Source: Rosa chinensis (lineage: Eukaryota > Streptophyta > Magnoliopsida > Rosales > Rosaceae). Taken from it: 64,000 nt of DNA. Below are positions 36,254-48,900 of the stretch, piece by piece. The stretch is from NCBI RefSeq assembly GCF_002994745.2, contig NC_037088.1:65242397-65306396 (forward strand). The letters are read 5' to 3'. Made by a program: the position numbers and the translations under genes. Under the pieces are notes generated by a model. That model saw only the letters and a program-made list of their open reading frames with translations. It did not search any database and was not told the origin of the DNA. Every line of letters starts with the position of its first letter. Position 1 is the stretch's first letter.

Positions 36254-36266
36254 GGCTCTGATACCA
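36254..36266 (-). promoter_or_regulatory. Copia-1 primer binding site (initiator Met tRNA)
   Basis: TGGTATCAGAGC on the minus strand, one base from the 5' LTR; complementary to the 3' end of plant initiator-Met tRNA. Confidence 0.9.
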
Positions 36267-36267
36267 C

Positions 36268-36483
36268 TGTTGGGAAAATTAATAGAATGGAAATAATAAC
36301 TCAAACCACAATAGGATAATATGCAAAGAAATAAAGAGAGTAATGGAAAGAGAACACCAGATATAACGTGGTTCGGCAAGGTGCCTACGTCCACGGGGCA
36401 GCAACAACAAGAACTTCCACTATGATAAGGTGGGTACAAGAAATACACAACTTCAAGAATACTACTTTAAGGAAACTCTTTCT
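36268..36483 (-). repeat. Copia-1 5' LTR, distal part
   Basis: First 216 bases (plus order) of the 5' LTR, up to and including one copy of the TTTCT duplicated by copia-2. Differs from the other LTR by one base (near 36468). Confidence 0.9.
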
Positions 36484-36692
36484 AGTCAAATAAGACAAGT
36501 ATTGAGAGAACCAATTTCAGTGATAATATTATTACACCCATTCTGTGGTGTATATAAACAGATTATAATCGTACTACAACGTACTACGCCTATTGTGTAC
36601 AACCGTACTACACAACATACACAAGGTAAGTAATTACAACAATATATTCCCGTGTATCTATTCCTAATAGGGAACGGTGACTCACACTAACA
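36484..36692 (-). repeat. Copia-2 3' LTR
   Basis: 209 bp, AGTCAAATAAG...CACACTAACA on the plus strand; one mismatch to the 5' LTR. The adjacent minus-strand purine run TTGAGGGGGAG (36693-36703) is the polypurine tract. Confidence 0.92.
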
Positions 36693-36699
36693 CTCCCCC

Positions 36700-39600
36700 T
36701 CAAGTTGGCGCATATACATCAACCATGCCCAACTTGCTAAGTGAGTCATAAAACGCCTTCCTGGAAACTCCTTTGGTAAGTACATCTGCAAGTTGCTCTT
36801 CAGTTGGAACAAAAGGAAAACTAATAATTTTGGCATCTAGTTTCTCCTTTATAAAGTGACGATCAACCTCCACATGTTTAGTACGATCATGCTGTACTGG
36901 ATTCTGTGATATGTCAATAGCTGCCTTGTTATCACAATACAATTGCATGGAATTTTGAGTTTGAAACCCAGATCACGTAACAGATTTCTCAGCCACAACA
37001 ATTCACACACTCCGTGAGCCATACCTCTATACTCGGCCTCAGCACTAGAACGTGCCACAACTTTCTGTTTCTTACTCTTCCATGTAACCAGATTACCTCC
37101 CACAAAGGTAAAGTAACCTGATGTCGACCTCCTGTCTGTGATATTTCCAGCCCAATCTGCATCTGTGAAGCCACAAACCTCAAGAATGTTGTTGTGTTTA
37201 GAAAACAGTACTCCCCTTCCTGGAGCTGACTTCAAGTACTTCAGAATTCGCATAACCGCATCCATGTGACTCTCACTCGGATTATGCATGAACTGACTTA
37301 CCACACTCACTGCATATGCAACATCTGGTCTAGTATGAGCCAAATAAATCAAGCGCCCAACTAACCTCTGATAGCGAGCTCGATCAGTAGGTACCTGATC
37401 TGGATACTCGGCTAAACAATGATTCTGCTCAATAGGAGTGTCAATAGGTCTGCAATCCAACAATCCTGTCTCTGTCAGCAAATCAAGAACATACTTCCTC
37501 TGGCACAGATAGATTCCTTCTCTCCCCCTGGCTACCTCAATTCCTAAGAAGTACTTAAGTTCACCCAAGTCCTTCATCTCAAACTCAGAGGCTAGCTGTC
37601 TCTGCAGTCTATCCATCTCAACAGTATCATTACCAGTGATTACCATATCATCCACATAAATAATTAGAGCTGTTACCTTCCCTTGTTGATGTTTGAGGAA
37701 CAAGGTGTGGTCTGAGTTGCTCTGCCTGTAACCAACCTTTCGCATAAACTGTGAAAATCTTCCAAACCAAGCACGTGGTGACTGTTTGAGACCATACAGA
37801 GATTTTCTCAATCTACAGACAAAATCACCAGGAGAAGCAACCACATATCCAGGTGGAAGGCTCATGTACACTTCCTCGGCTAACTCTCCATGAAGAAATG
37901 CATTCTTGACATCAAACTGTCGGAGTGGCCAATTTAAACTAGCAGCAAATGAGAGCAGAACCCAAATAGTGTTCATCTTGGCAACAGGGGCAAATGTTTC
38001 ATCATAGTCTATACCATATGTCTGAGTAAACCCCTTTGCTACAAGGCGTGCTTTGTACCGATTCACTGATCCATCTGCATTATGCTTCACAGTAAACACC
38101 CAACGACAACCAACAGCTTTCTTGCCTTGTGGTGGAGGCACAAGTTGCCAAGTATTGTTCTTCTGCAACGCCTCCATCTCTTCCTCCATTGCCTTCCTCC
38201 ACTTTGGATTCCCCAACGCATCCTGCACTTTGTTAGGTACTGATACAGCAGATATTTGATTCACAAATGATTCATATGACTTAGACAATCTCCTAGTGGA
38301 CATATAGTTAGCTACTGGGTATTTTGATTTGGCAGTAAGAGTAGGTTCATATCTTTTGGTTAATTGACCTCGAGTTGTCCTATTTGGTAACACATATTGC
38401 TCAACACTAGACTCACTACTACTAGTACTAGTGGGTGGACATACCTCAAATGAGTGATCTTCCGTACCAGGGAGCTGTGGGTCAGGGGTAGAAGTGATGG
38501 CAGGAGGGACAGTTGTGTCTTCAACTTCATTTTCAGCCATAGAAACTGGTGCCTGGATGCTTGGAGCTTCCGCTTTAAGAGGTGGCGAGCTGATGGTCTC
38601 AGCTGGATCTGTCAAAATACCTCCTGCCTGTATGACTTCTTCCTCTCCTCCTTCTATTTCCTCCCCCTCTCCATGATACAGCTCTTCAAAATATGAATTC
38701 TCCCCCTGAAGAGCCGTATCTGAAGAGGAAAAATAACTCATGTCTTCAAAGAAGGTAACGTCCATAGTGACATAGTACTTCCGGGTAGGTGGATGATAGC
38801 ACTTGTATCCCTTCTGATTCCCTCCATAGCCAACAAAGACACACTTAAGTGCCCGGGCATCCAACTTAGACCTCTGGTGTTTAGGAACATGGACAAAGGC
38901 AACACAACCAAAGACACGAGCTGGAAGATTATGAAAGGAAGGTAAGGAGACATGAGATGCAAGAACCTCAAATGGAATTTTTCCCTGAAGGACACTAGAT
39001 GGCAGACGATTGATAAGATGGGAGGAAGCCTGTACAGCATCGCCCCAAAGATATTTAGGCATATGAGCACTAAAGAGAATGGCACGAGCCATATCAAGTA
39101 AATGACGGTTTTTCCTTTCAGACACTCCATTTTGTTCTGGTGTTTGTGGACAAGTAGTTTGGTGGACAATCCCATTGGTTGTAAAAAACTCTTGGAAAAC
39201 ATGATTAACATATTCCCCCCCATTGTCAGAGCGAAAGACTTTAATGGTGCTATGGTATTGTGTTTGAACAAGAGTACGAAAAGTTTGAAAAGCTGGAAAA
39301 ACTTCATCTTTGTTTTTTAGCAGAGCAACCCATGACAATCTCGTACAATCATCAATAAACAAAACAAAGTATCTCATACCCGACACAGTGGGTTCTCTAG
39401 ATGGCCCCCAAACATCAGAATGAATCAACTCAAAAGGAACAACACTTTTATTAGAAATGCTAGGAGAATAAGTAGCACGATGACTCTTGGCCAAAACACA
39501 TGTTTCACAATGTAAAATAGACTCATCCACACCAATAAACAAAGTCGGCATGGTTTTTCTCATAAGACTAAAAGAAGGATGCCCTAAACGGCGATGCCAC

Positions 39601-41077
39601 AACCAAATTTCACTTAGCTTATCAGAACTCGAAGTCAAAGCAACGCGGGACTGTGCTCCTGGTTTCTCTCCTGCTTATGTCTGATCCAGGTGGAACAACC
39701 TGCCCCTCAGATACCCCCGACCAATTATCTCCCTGGTGAGAAGATCCTGAAAAATCACATACATAGGATAAAAGGTTACAGAGCATTTAGACTCAGTGTT
39801 CAATTGTGGGACAGATATCAAGTGATGAGATAAGTCAGGCACATATAACACATTATGAAGTTCCAAAGTGGGAGTAAGACGCACTGACCCTGACCCTAAC
39901 ACAGGAAAAGCCTCACCATTGGCATTGGTTACATAGGACACTGATGGGGAAGACAATTCAGTAAAATATGATTTATCATAAGTCATATGATCGGAGGCAC
40001 CAGAATCAATAATCCATGTATCAGAACCAACAAAGTTAGAAATCTGTAAAGCGATACCAATTTTACCTCGACCAGCTATAGAGGCTGTTGGGGTAGTTCC
40101 ACCTGCTGTATGATGATCTTGGCCAGCCACTCCATAGAAATCCGGTTCTTGGACCAATTGAACAACAGCTGCTTTCGCCTTAGGACGATAACCCTGCTTT
40201 TTAGGTTTAAGGTGTGGGTTCAACTTCCAACAAGTCTCCCGAACATGCCCAAGGTCGTTGCAATAAGAACACTGAGGACGAGGGCGATTGGTGAAACCTT
40301 GCGGATGAAATGGGGCTGAACTCTGCTGCTGAAGGAAAGGTGTCGGTGGCTTGGCCTGAATGGCTAAGCTAGATACTTCAATCTGTGCATGTTTGACACT
40401 CTCCTGTTGAGACTCATCCTTACGGATGTAAGTAAACGCTGTGTTCAGGCTAGGAGGATCTGTCATTCTAAGCAATTCTCCCTTGGCACTGCTATGCTTC
40501 TCATCCAGCCCTCTCAGAAATACATGGACCCTTTCTAGCTCCTTCTCTTTCTGGTACCACACAAGATCTTCTTGATTCTTAATCTTGCAAGGACGCTTCT
40601 GATCAATTTCAGCCCATACATTCTTCAGCTTGGTGAAATACACAGCTACTGGTTGCCCATGTTGTTGCATACTAGCAGCTTTACACATCAATTCATGAAC
40701 CTGTATAAAATCAGACTCATTGGTATACAAATCCCCCAATGTCTTCCAGATTGCCGCAGCAGTTTCACATTCCTCCACCATTTGTAGCACATCATCAATC
40801 ATGGCTCGAAATAGAATGGACATTACAAAACCATCATCATCTTCCCACTTAGCATAGGCCTCCACATCATCTGCATTAGGAGCCTTGATTGTTCCAGTCA
40901 CATGCCCCATCTTGTGTATTCCACGGAGATAAACTGACATAATCTTCTTCCATGGAAATTGGTACCAGTGAGTTTGGTACCCCCGAAAGAACCACCTTCT
41001 GAGCTCTTGACAGAGACCTCAACTTTCTGAACCTCATTGGCCTTAGAACCCTGACCTTCACTTTGATCACCACCCAT
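36700..41077 (-). pseudogene. Copia-2 gag-pol, three breaks
   Basis: ATG at 41077. Domains: gag with UBN2-like helices (AAAIWKTLGDLYTNES), CCHC knuckle CSYCNDLGHVRETC, protease WIIDSGASDHMT, integrase with HRRLGHPS zinc region and core (HSDVWGP, SDNGGEYV, PEQNGVSERKN), reverse transcriptase with DVKNAFLHGE and IIYVDDMV, RNase H with YCDNKAA, and a KHVEVDRHF end, stopping at 36700. Breaks: a one-base frameshift near 40955, a TAA at 39675-39677 between protease and integrase, and a one-base shift in a short G run near 36968. All catalytic boxes are otherwise conserved. Confidence 0.9.
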
Positions 41078-41673
41078 CCCAACAATACAGTAACAAAGAA
41101 CACAGAGTATGCAGCGGAAATAATAAGAAATAATAACAACAGATTTTTTTTTTTTTTTTTTTTTTTGAAACCTGTTGAGGTGGACCGGGTTGGGTTGGCC
41201 GAGTTGAGTTGACTCGGCTGAGTTGACTCGGTTGAAGTGATCGATCTGGGTTGTGACGGGGAGGGTAATCTGGTCAGACGTGGTCGACTCGGGCCAAGTG
41301 AAGAATCCGGCCGACTTGGGTGAGGAATGGAAGCAACGGCGGTCTGGGTTGTCGGAGACGAAGCCGGATCTGGGCGTGAGACGTCGAGTGATGAGGACGA
41401 CCGGAACGACCGGTGCAGATGAAGACGACAGGTGCGAGAGACGCTGCTGTGAGATGAAACAGATGCCGGTGAAGACAGCAGCTGGTGACGGCGTCGATCT
41501 GAAGGAGAAAAAAACGAGGACGGCCTTTAGCTGAAGGCGAGGTCAGTCTGAATACCAAGAAGAAGATACAATCGATCGTTCTTGGACGAAATAACCCTAA
41601 CAATGGTTTTTGAATTAATTCCTCACACTAAAGAAAAGAGACAAAGTCCTCTCGGATCTTTGCTCTGATACCA

Positions 41674-41882
41674 AGTCAAATAAGACAAGTATTGAGAGAA
41701 CCAATTTCAGTGATAATATTATTACACCCATTCTGTGGTGTATATAAACAGATTATAATCGTACTACAACGTACTACGCCTATTGTGTACAACCGTACTA
41801 CACAACATACACAACGTAAGTAATTACAACAATATATTCCCGTGTATCTATTCCTAATAGGGAACGGTGACTCACACTAACA
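41674..41882 (-). repeat. Copia-2 5' LTR
   Basis: 209 bp, followed on the minus strand by the initiator-Met PBS TGGTATCAGAGC at 41662-41673. The untranslated leader to the gag ATG is about 585 bases and has a run of about 23 A on the coding strand (T run near 41143-41166). Confidence 0.92.
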
Positions 41883-41887
41883 TTTCT

Positions 41888-42195
41888 CTCACACTTGTTT
41901 TGCTACCTAACAACTACAACACTCTCAACTTAGAGCGGACACTCTTCACTCTCTATTTGGATGAAGATGAGATTGGATTGGATGATTAGAATGAGCAAAT
42001 GACCTCTCCTTATATAGGCTAAGGAGGAACCCTCTAGATGTCTTCATTAATGCTCCATTCAACTCTTCCAATGAATACTCCTTCATGAATCTTCCATATT
42101 CATGAATCCTTCAAGAAACTTGCATAGGAATGCGTAGAGACAATAACTATCTCTATGGGAGAACCCAAAAGTCATATGGTCTAGAATATTCAACA
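41888..42195 (-). repeat. Copia-1 5' LTR, proximal part
   Basis: Remaining 308 bases of the copia-1 5' LTR after the nested insert, ending CAACA, followed by the TGTTG target duplication. One base differs from the other LTR (near 42176). Confidence 0.9.
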
Positions 42196-42475
42196 TGTTG
42201 CATTTACAATCACCATTCACAGTGGCCCTGGTCTTCAACTCAATGTTTCAGGAATTTAAAATAGAAACTCAAGATGAAAAGCGAACTAAAGCAGGCATTG
42301 TTGAAACATCAGTTCTTTCCACCTATATATACATATAGTGTGATATAGGCTAGGAGAAAGAAGAATACAAGGGTCAAGGGTAAATGTCAATTATAAGTAC
42401 CACAAATTCTTGTGTCTGTTAGACTCTAAACGTAGTCTCCATTTGCTTTCCACTGTAACCAAACATATCAACGCA
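42196..42475. other. Spacer / 3' flank of KEN copy 2
   Basis: About 280 bases between copia-1 and the stop codon of the minus-strand KEN gene; it must include that gene's 3' UTR. AATAAA was not found in it on the minus strand. Confidence 0.4.
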
Positions 42476-45323
42476 TTATCGTCCGCCAACTCTGCCTCTG
42501 CCTCTGCCACGTCCGGGTACAACATTTTGATTCTGTACGTGCTGCTTCTCTATATCCAAATCTACAAGTGACGTCACTTCAACCGCAAATATTCTGCAAC
42601 AAAAACAAAATCGAAACCAATTAGATAACTGTTTCTTTTCATGCATATGACCCAAAAAAATTATTAAAAAAAAAAAAAAAAAACTTGAGACAATTTGATA
42701 TACTTATCACCTGCATGCCGCCTCATAAGCACGATTAAGAAAATCGGGATATAGAGTCCTAATCTCAGCATCGTATGCCTCCATGCTAGTTTTGGGATGC
42801 CAATATACATTCCTTAAGAAAATTAGGAGGCTCACGCTGCTATGCCCCTGGTAGTTAGATGACCAGTCCCCATAGTCGTAATCATAAACTTCTTTCAACC
42901 GATCGCTCATAGCCACCTCATTCCAAGGGTAATACCTGCCAAATTTTGGATCCCCCAAAGCGAGATGAAACTCCCATCTTTTTTCCTCATTGCAATCTCT
43001 GACGTGTAAAATGTCGAAAGATGTCTTGACTCTTGCTTCATCACTAGTCTTCAAAAATGGATGTCCAAGAACCAATAAGATGAACATCTCGTAGCTGCAA
43101 AAAAAAAAAGTACATACATATATGTAGGATCAGATTTAGTAGAAGACTGATATTTATGAATTTATCCAGATTTTTATTATACAAATTATTAACATATAAG
43201 TGTGGCTGTCTTCCTATGAAATTGCTAACATATACACATAACCTATTTTTATACATGTAACACTAAAAATTTAATATCACAAATGACATACCTTAATGTT
43301 CGAGCTAAATTGAAGAAAGCGAGAAAAGTGTCTCGTTCAATCCAAGCGTTTGGCGTAGTATTCAAAATGTGGTTTAGCAAAGATTTAATTCCCATTATAT
43401 CCGTCACCCTCAGTTGAGTTAGTTGTATGAATTGTGCTGCTTGCTTTGGATCTATCTCGGCCATATGAGTGCTATGCTTGCCGATATTGATAATTTTCAC
43501 CTCCTTATCTATAACAACGAAGTTGCAGCTTTGGTCCAAGCCCCCGTGAAAAAGATTACGCTCGTTGAGGTAATTGATTCCTTCTATAAGTGTGCTGCAA
43601 CATATGTGTGTGTACACACCAATAAAAATAAATATGTTAATTTCATGGATTTATACCAAAACTTTAGTGAATGTGATAAGAAAGGTAAATAAGAGACAAA
43701 TAATAATAATGTTAAATTTGTACCTAATGGAAGGGCTAAACTCAGTATTTAGCAAATCATGATCTCTAATCTTTGTTGCTATGTCCGGTAATTTTAGCCA
43801 AGCATCTAGAAGATGGTCGAATTTCTCATAGCCCAAAATCCAACCTTCGAATTTGTCGCAATAGCTGACAAACCAAAGCTTTAAAATTGCATTGTGTCTT
43901 AAGTTTGAGCTTTCCTTCCATATCTTCATAGCTATCTGTTTGTCTTCAACCACGAAAAACCTCGCCTCTCTTTCTTCATCAGAAGAGAATTTGATTTTTC
44001 CACAAAAATACGGGTCATCCTTTTTTGTGAATGAAAACTCGTATTGCATGATGTCTACATTCATGAGCTGGGAGGCAAGTTTGGCAACAAATCAAGAATC
44101 TAAGTTAATTCTTTTGAATGAAAAATAACAAAAACAAAAGCTAGGCAAGCTAAAACTAACAAAAAAGTATAGCATCCATTCTACAATTTAGGACTTCATA
44201 TAAGTGATCCATGTAATCTTCTAGTTCAATTACAATTATAATAACATGATACTTTCTTACGGTTTTATCTTTCGATCATCTGATTAGCCACTCCACTAGT
44301 TAAATTAACGTGCATGACAATGCAAAATGAAAAACAATAAATGAGTCAGACCAGCAACGTTCGGGGCTGCAGTGATTATTATTTGGTTGCTTGTCTTCAT
44401 CAAAATGTAACGAAGTTCAAGACAACAATGCTCATTAAGAGTTGTCCACACAAAACACGAAGCCACTTGCTGAATAACTAAACTACATGTTTAAGCATTC
44501 CCCTTTCTTTTTCTCGGTCGACCAATATCACAATTAGATGCATGAAAATTAAACTAAGTACAACCACAGCTGAATAACTAAACTACATGTTTAAGCATTC
44601 CCCTTTCTTTTTCTCGGTCGACCAATATCACAATTAGATGCATGAAAATTAAACTAAGTACAACCACACAGACCACAAGCCAGTTGTTCTTTATTTTTTA
44701 TTTTTTTTGCAATCGAAGTAATTTTTTAAATAGAAGAGATAGCACAGGCCAGTTAATGAATAAGCAGTTCTGGAGATCCGGCCACTTAGACCTCATGGGC
44801 TCTGTCATGAGACATGACGGTTCGTGCTAAACAACATTTACATTTAATTATTTGTTTTGATTTTATTTGAGATTCAGTTCTTCTTTTAACAAGTTCCTTA
44901 ATGGGGTTTCAATGAAGAGTTTATGTACGAAAATATTCTCCAATCTAATTTTGAAAGAGACAGTAGGGAAGAACATGAGTGTTTTTCAGTATTGGTAGAA
45001 ATAAGAAGAGAGACTACATTTTCAGCGTTGAAACACAAAACACCATGCTTAACAGAAGACGATAACTTTCAAGATTCAACTGCCACCTTAGGCTCTCAAG
45101 TCTCAAAAGATCAAACCTTTACCGCACACACATATATACACAGTACATACACTCAAATGATATAAAAGAGAGAGAATAATAGTTCTTCCAAATCATGACC
45201 ACATACCGGGGGAGTGCTGGGAGTGCTGGAAGTGCTGGATCGTCGTCGAGGTTTGCTTTTGGAATTGGAATATTGGCTGATTTTTTTTTCAAATGATTCT
45301 AAGAAACGCTGTTGACTAGCCAT
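42476..45323 (-). CDS. Pseudokinase-KEN domain protein (IRE1/RNase L-like), copy 2, with Arg-Gly tail
   Basis: Spliced minus-strand model: 45323-45207, 44067-43724, 43594-43292, 43094-42711, 42593-42476, all GT/AG and in phase, 421 residues. Residues 1-39 are basic and Ser/Thr/Pro-rich. About 50-250 form a degenerate kinase fold with no glycine loop; the HRD loop is HGGLD (170-174) and DFG is replaced by INIG (189-192). The KEN ribonuclease domain starts at His266-Pro267. Tyr336, Arg349, Asn350 and His354 align with the catalytic set of IRE1/RNase L, so RNA cleavage is plausible. The last exon adds 38 residues ending in a GRGRGRGR run, typical of RNA-binding RGG tails. If the last intron is retained, a TGA follows Arg383 at once, giving a tailless form. 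No membrane segment. The first exon is the least certain. Confidence 0.75.
44469..44668. repeat. Perfect 100-bp tandem duplication in the first intron of KEN copy 2
   Basis: 44469-44568 and 44569-44668 appear identical, each starting GCTGAATAACTAAACTACAT and ending TACAACCACA. Identity implies a very recent duplication or an assembly artefact. Confidence 0.9.
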
Positions 45324-45465
45324 CGTGCAGGAAGGTTTGAGAGGCCAAGAAATTATCTAAAGATATTCAGAACCAGAAGTTGATCCAATTAGAGAGAGCT
45401 AAGCAGAAGGCATAAGTAGTTCCCTCATTCTTTCAGGGCCTCTCTCTCTGTTGCGGCTACCAAGA

Positions 45466-45960
<495 letters not shown>

Positions 45961-48900
45961 GGGTGACAGCTAAGGGTAAGCATCATATCAGAGAGCGCGA
46001 GAGAGAGACAAGACCGGCGGATAAGTCGCTGGTTACACTACCTCAGCAATTGTACTATAAACCATTGCTCACTCAGTGCCTCAGTCCCGTTGCATTTAGA
46101 TGTTTTGTGATTCAAATTTAGTTTTGTATTTTTTATTTTTTTATTTAGTTTCTGGGAAGTGGGCATGCCTGGCGAGTTTGGAAATTATGAATTCACCCAT
46201 TGTGGTCAACTAGCTACAGAAGACTTGGTTGAATGAGTGGCTTTACGTTACTTGGTTGCATCATTAGCTTTGCTGCTGCAAACTTGGCTGCAGGTTTGCT
46301 GTTTTTCCATTTCAGGTAAATAGCTTCTCCTAGAAGTAATTCATCTTTTCTGTTCTTTTTTTTTTCTCAATATTTTTTTTGTCATTACCAATGATATTTT
46401 TGGACCACAGGATCACGAAGAACCCTTCATTAACCATAGTTACCATACCCTCAAATCAATCCAGGCAACTGAGGACTTGGAATCTTGGATTCAAGACACA
46501 AAGAGAAGGTATGGGGCCATGAAAATTTGATGGGGGCCGGGATCGAGGGGCTGGGGGGATTGATTGCACCTATCATAAGACACGTGATATTCAACTTTCC
46601 CACTACAATTATAAGCCAAGTCCCATCCTTTACACCTTTTCGTTCTTTCGATCTATGAATTATACTTCCCTTATACTTCATGCCAAATTTTTTGTTATAC
46701 TATTGAGCGATTTTACAACAACACTAAGTGGTCACGGTAATGTTACTAATGTATAATGGAGCATAAAACTTTGGGATCATAATTCAATGTAGCATGTGTC
46801 AATCTTAGAAGTCAGAATAGCATGTTAAATGTCAATCTTCACAACTGATCAACTGCGAATACGTTCGTGGTTTAGGCAACTACATATCAGCATGGGACCA
46901 AGCCTAGCTCTCTTCACATTCGTACTGAGCAGTGTAATTTGAGTCATTCTCTAGCTAACGAAAATCGAGTCATTCAACAACTTTTCCGGCCACACCTCAA
47001 GACCATAGGTTTCAATTCTTGTTTTGGATGATGGCGGACAATTGCTCCCACATAGGCGTTGTAACTGCAAAATCAGATGTTTTCATTCAAAAAATTAGTT
47101 TCAATTTATTTGAATCATTCGTCGCTAGTAAAATAAGTAAGATATTTTGCCCGAAATACTCAACCAAGTTATAGTCAGTATAACCTAACCACAAATCTCA
47201 TCTCCTACTTCACTAAGACATAATAGAAAAGAGCTAGGGTATATAACTGTATGATATAACCCTGTTACTATACAAGCAAGAATATACATATTGAGACTTT
47301 TTATTCACAATATGTTAAAAATGATTAAATTTTACGTTCTATATAGTATATAATTTTAAACTATTTAGTGTCATAATGATACTGTTATACGAGGATATCT
47401 CGTATACTCAAAACAGGCTTAAAGCCCAGTCCCTATCAGGTAGATATGAACATAGTTCATACCAGCATTAGGGATTTGAAATTTGAATTTTAAAGCTGAC
47501 TATTTCAGCTAAAAACTTGGAGGGGTCTACCTCTGGAGTCAGGAAAAGCTATTTCCTTTTCTGTGTTCAACTCCACCTGACCGCTTCGAGGGTCTGCTCA
47601 GCAGCCAGCCTAGGTTCCTATCAACCTTACTGACACGGCCTGACGGCCCCATTGGGTCGTTTATCAGATGCATTGAAACCATATTGTAGGCTCGCTGCAC
47701 CTGATCCCACCTTCACCCCATATTGTAGGCTCGTTTATCAGAGCGGGCTATTTTCCCGCCAAAACATGCCTCCATCTGCAAGCTTAGTCTAATTTGTCTA
47801 TCAAGAAGCTTAATTTGCTCTATCTCACTTATATGGCATGAAATAGATAGCCACTATCATTTTGGTCTGTATTATTATGGCATCGAAAGTTTTTCTGGCC
47901 CTTTGCTAATCGAGCCTAAAACTCTGAAATTTTGAAAATGTCAAACTAGGAATAGCACTTGAGATTATCATAATTGCCTGGAAAAAAAATCATATTCGTA
48001 AAGCAGAAGCACATACGTACTTCTATTAATGTGGAAAATATATTGAATTAAATTAGCCATAACTGTTTAGTCAAAACAACAATTTGTTTTGATCGAACCG
48101 CCCAATTTCATTTGATTGTTATGGTACATGTCTTGTTTCAAGATTCATCCACTCGAATTAATTCTATATCATTTCTTTTACTTTTTTTTTTTTGTATATA
48201 TAATTTTGATTTAATAAATAAAAGTTATATTGCTCTTAACTTAAAAACTTCATGATTTTCATCAAGTTTTTTACTCTTTTCCACTCTTCATCGATTAATC
48301 AGTGATTTCATGATTCCTATATTGCTTCATAACTTGATATCTACCCTAATATCATTAAGATTTGAATGCCTCTATTTCCTTATTTCCGGACTCAATCTAA
48401 CTCTATATCTAATTACCTATGCTCGTGTTTTACAATGGCTATCTTTGATGACTGACGAATATTTGAGACACCAACTACGGTGGTTGGTTTTAATTAAATG
48501 AGGTCGACTGATGTCAACTCAATCATAAGTCGATACATGACAATTATACCCGGGTAAAAGACTAAAAGATCAACCTTTTTTTTTATGGCTGGTAAAAGAT
48601 CAACTTTAAACTGGGGTAACAACAGAAAGTAATTGACCTATATGCATTGGAAATGAAATGGTGTGGTCACTATCAACAACATCCTGCTATGTCCTCTTAT
48701 ACCTGCCGGCTGCTGCCCTACTCTACTCCAAGACAAAACAAATTGATTTTCTGAGATTTTCTTTTCCTTTTTTTTTTTAGGTCAAAGGGGACACACAGGG
48801 ACAGAATAAATTACACCCTAAAGTCCAAAACCCTCCGAGGTCCCACTACCAAACAAACCCATTTTTGGATTAAGGGGGAAAAGGAGTTGCTCTTTTTGGA

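Larger units (their letters stand above)
36484..41882 (-). mobile_element. Copia-2: young copia element nested in the copia-1 LTR
   Basis: 5399 bp, flanked by TTTCT (36479-36483 and 41883-41887). The 209-bp LTRs (36484-36692, 41674-41882) differ at one base (AAGGTAAG against AACGTAAG). In its own orientation the LTR begins TG but ends CT instead of CA, which is unusual. A PBS matching initiator-Met tRNA and a polypurine tract are in place. gag-pol carries three breaks. It must be younger than copia-1, which it splits. Confidence 0.93.
31635..42195 (-). mobile_element. Copia-1: complete Ty1/copia retrotransposon, split by a nested element
   Basis: Minus-strand element with 524-bp LTRs, TG...CA ends and a 5-bp TGTTG target duplication (31630-31634, 42196-42200). 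Its 5' LTR is interrupted by copia-2 at 36484-41882, which duplicated TTTCT. Without the insert it is about 5.16 kb. The two LTRs, aligned by eye, differ at only two positions, so insertion is recent. gag-pol is long and open but damaged at its 5' end. The pol features fit the Tork/TNT1-like group, which I infer rather than prove. Confidence 0.93.

Noticed and set aside
42701..42711. TGA as the only end of KEN copy 2
   Set aside because: A good GT donor overlaps it, and a phase-compatible exon with a TTGTTGCAG acceptor follows, so it is kept only as an alternative form.
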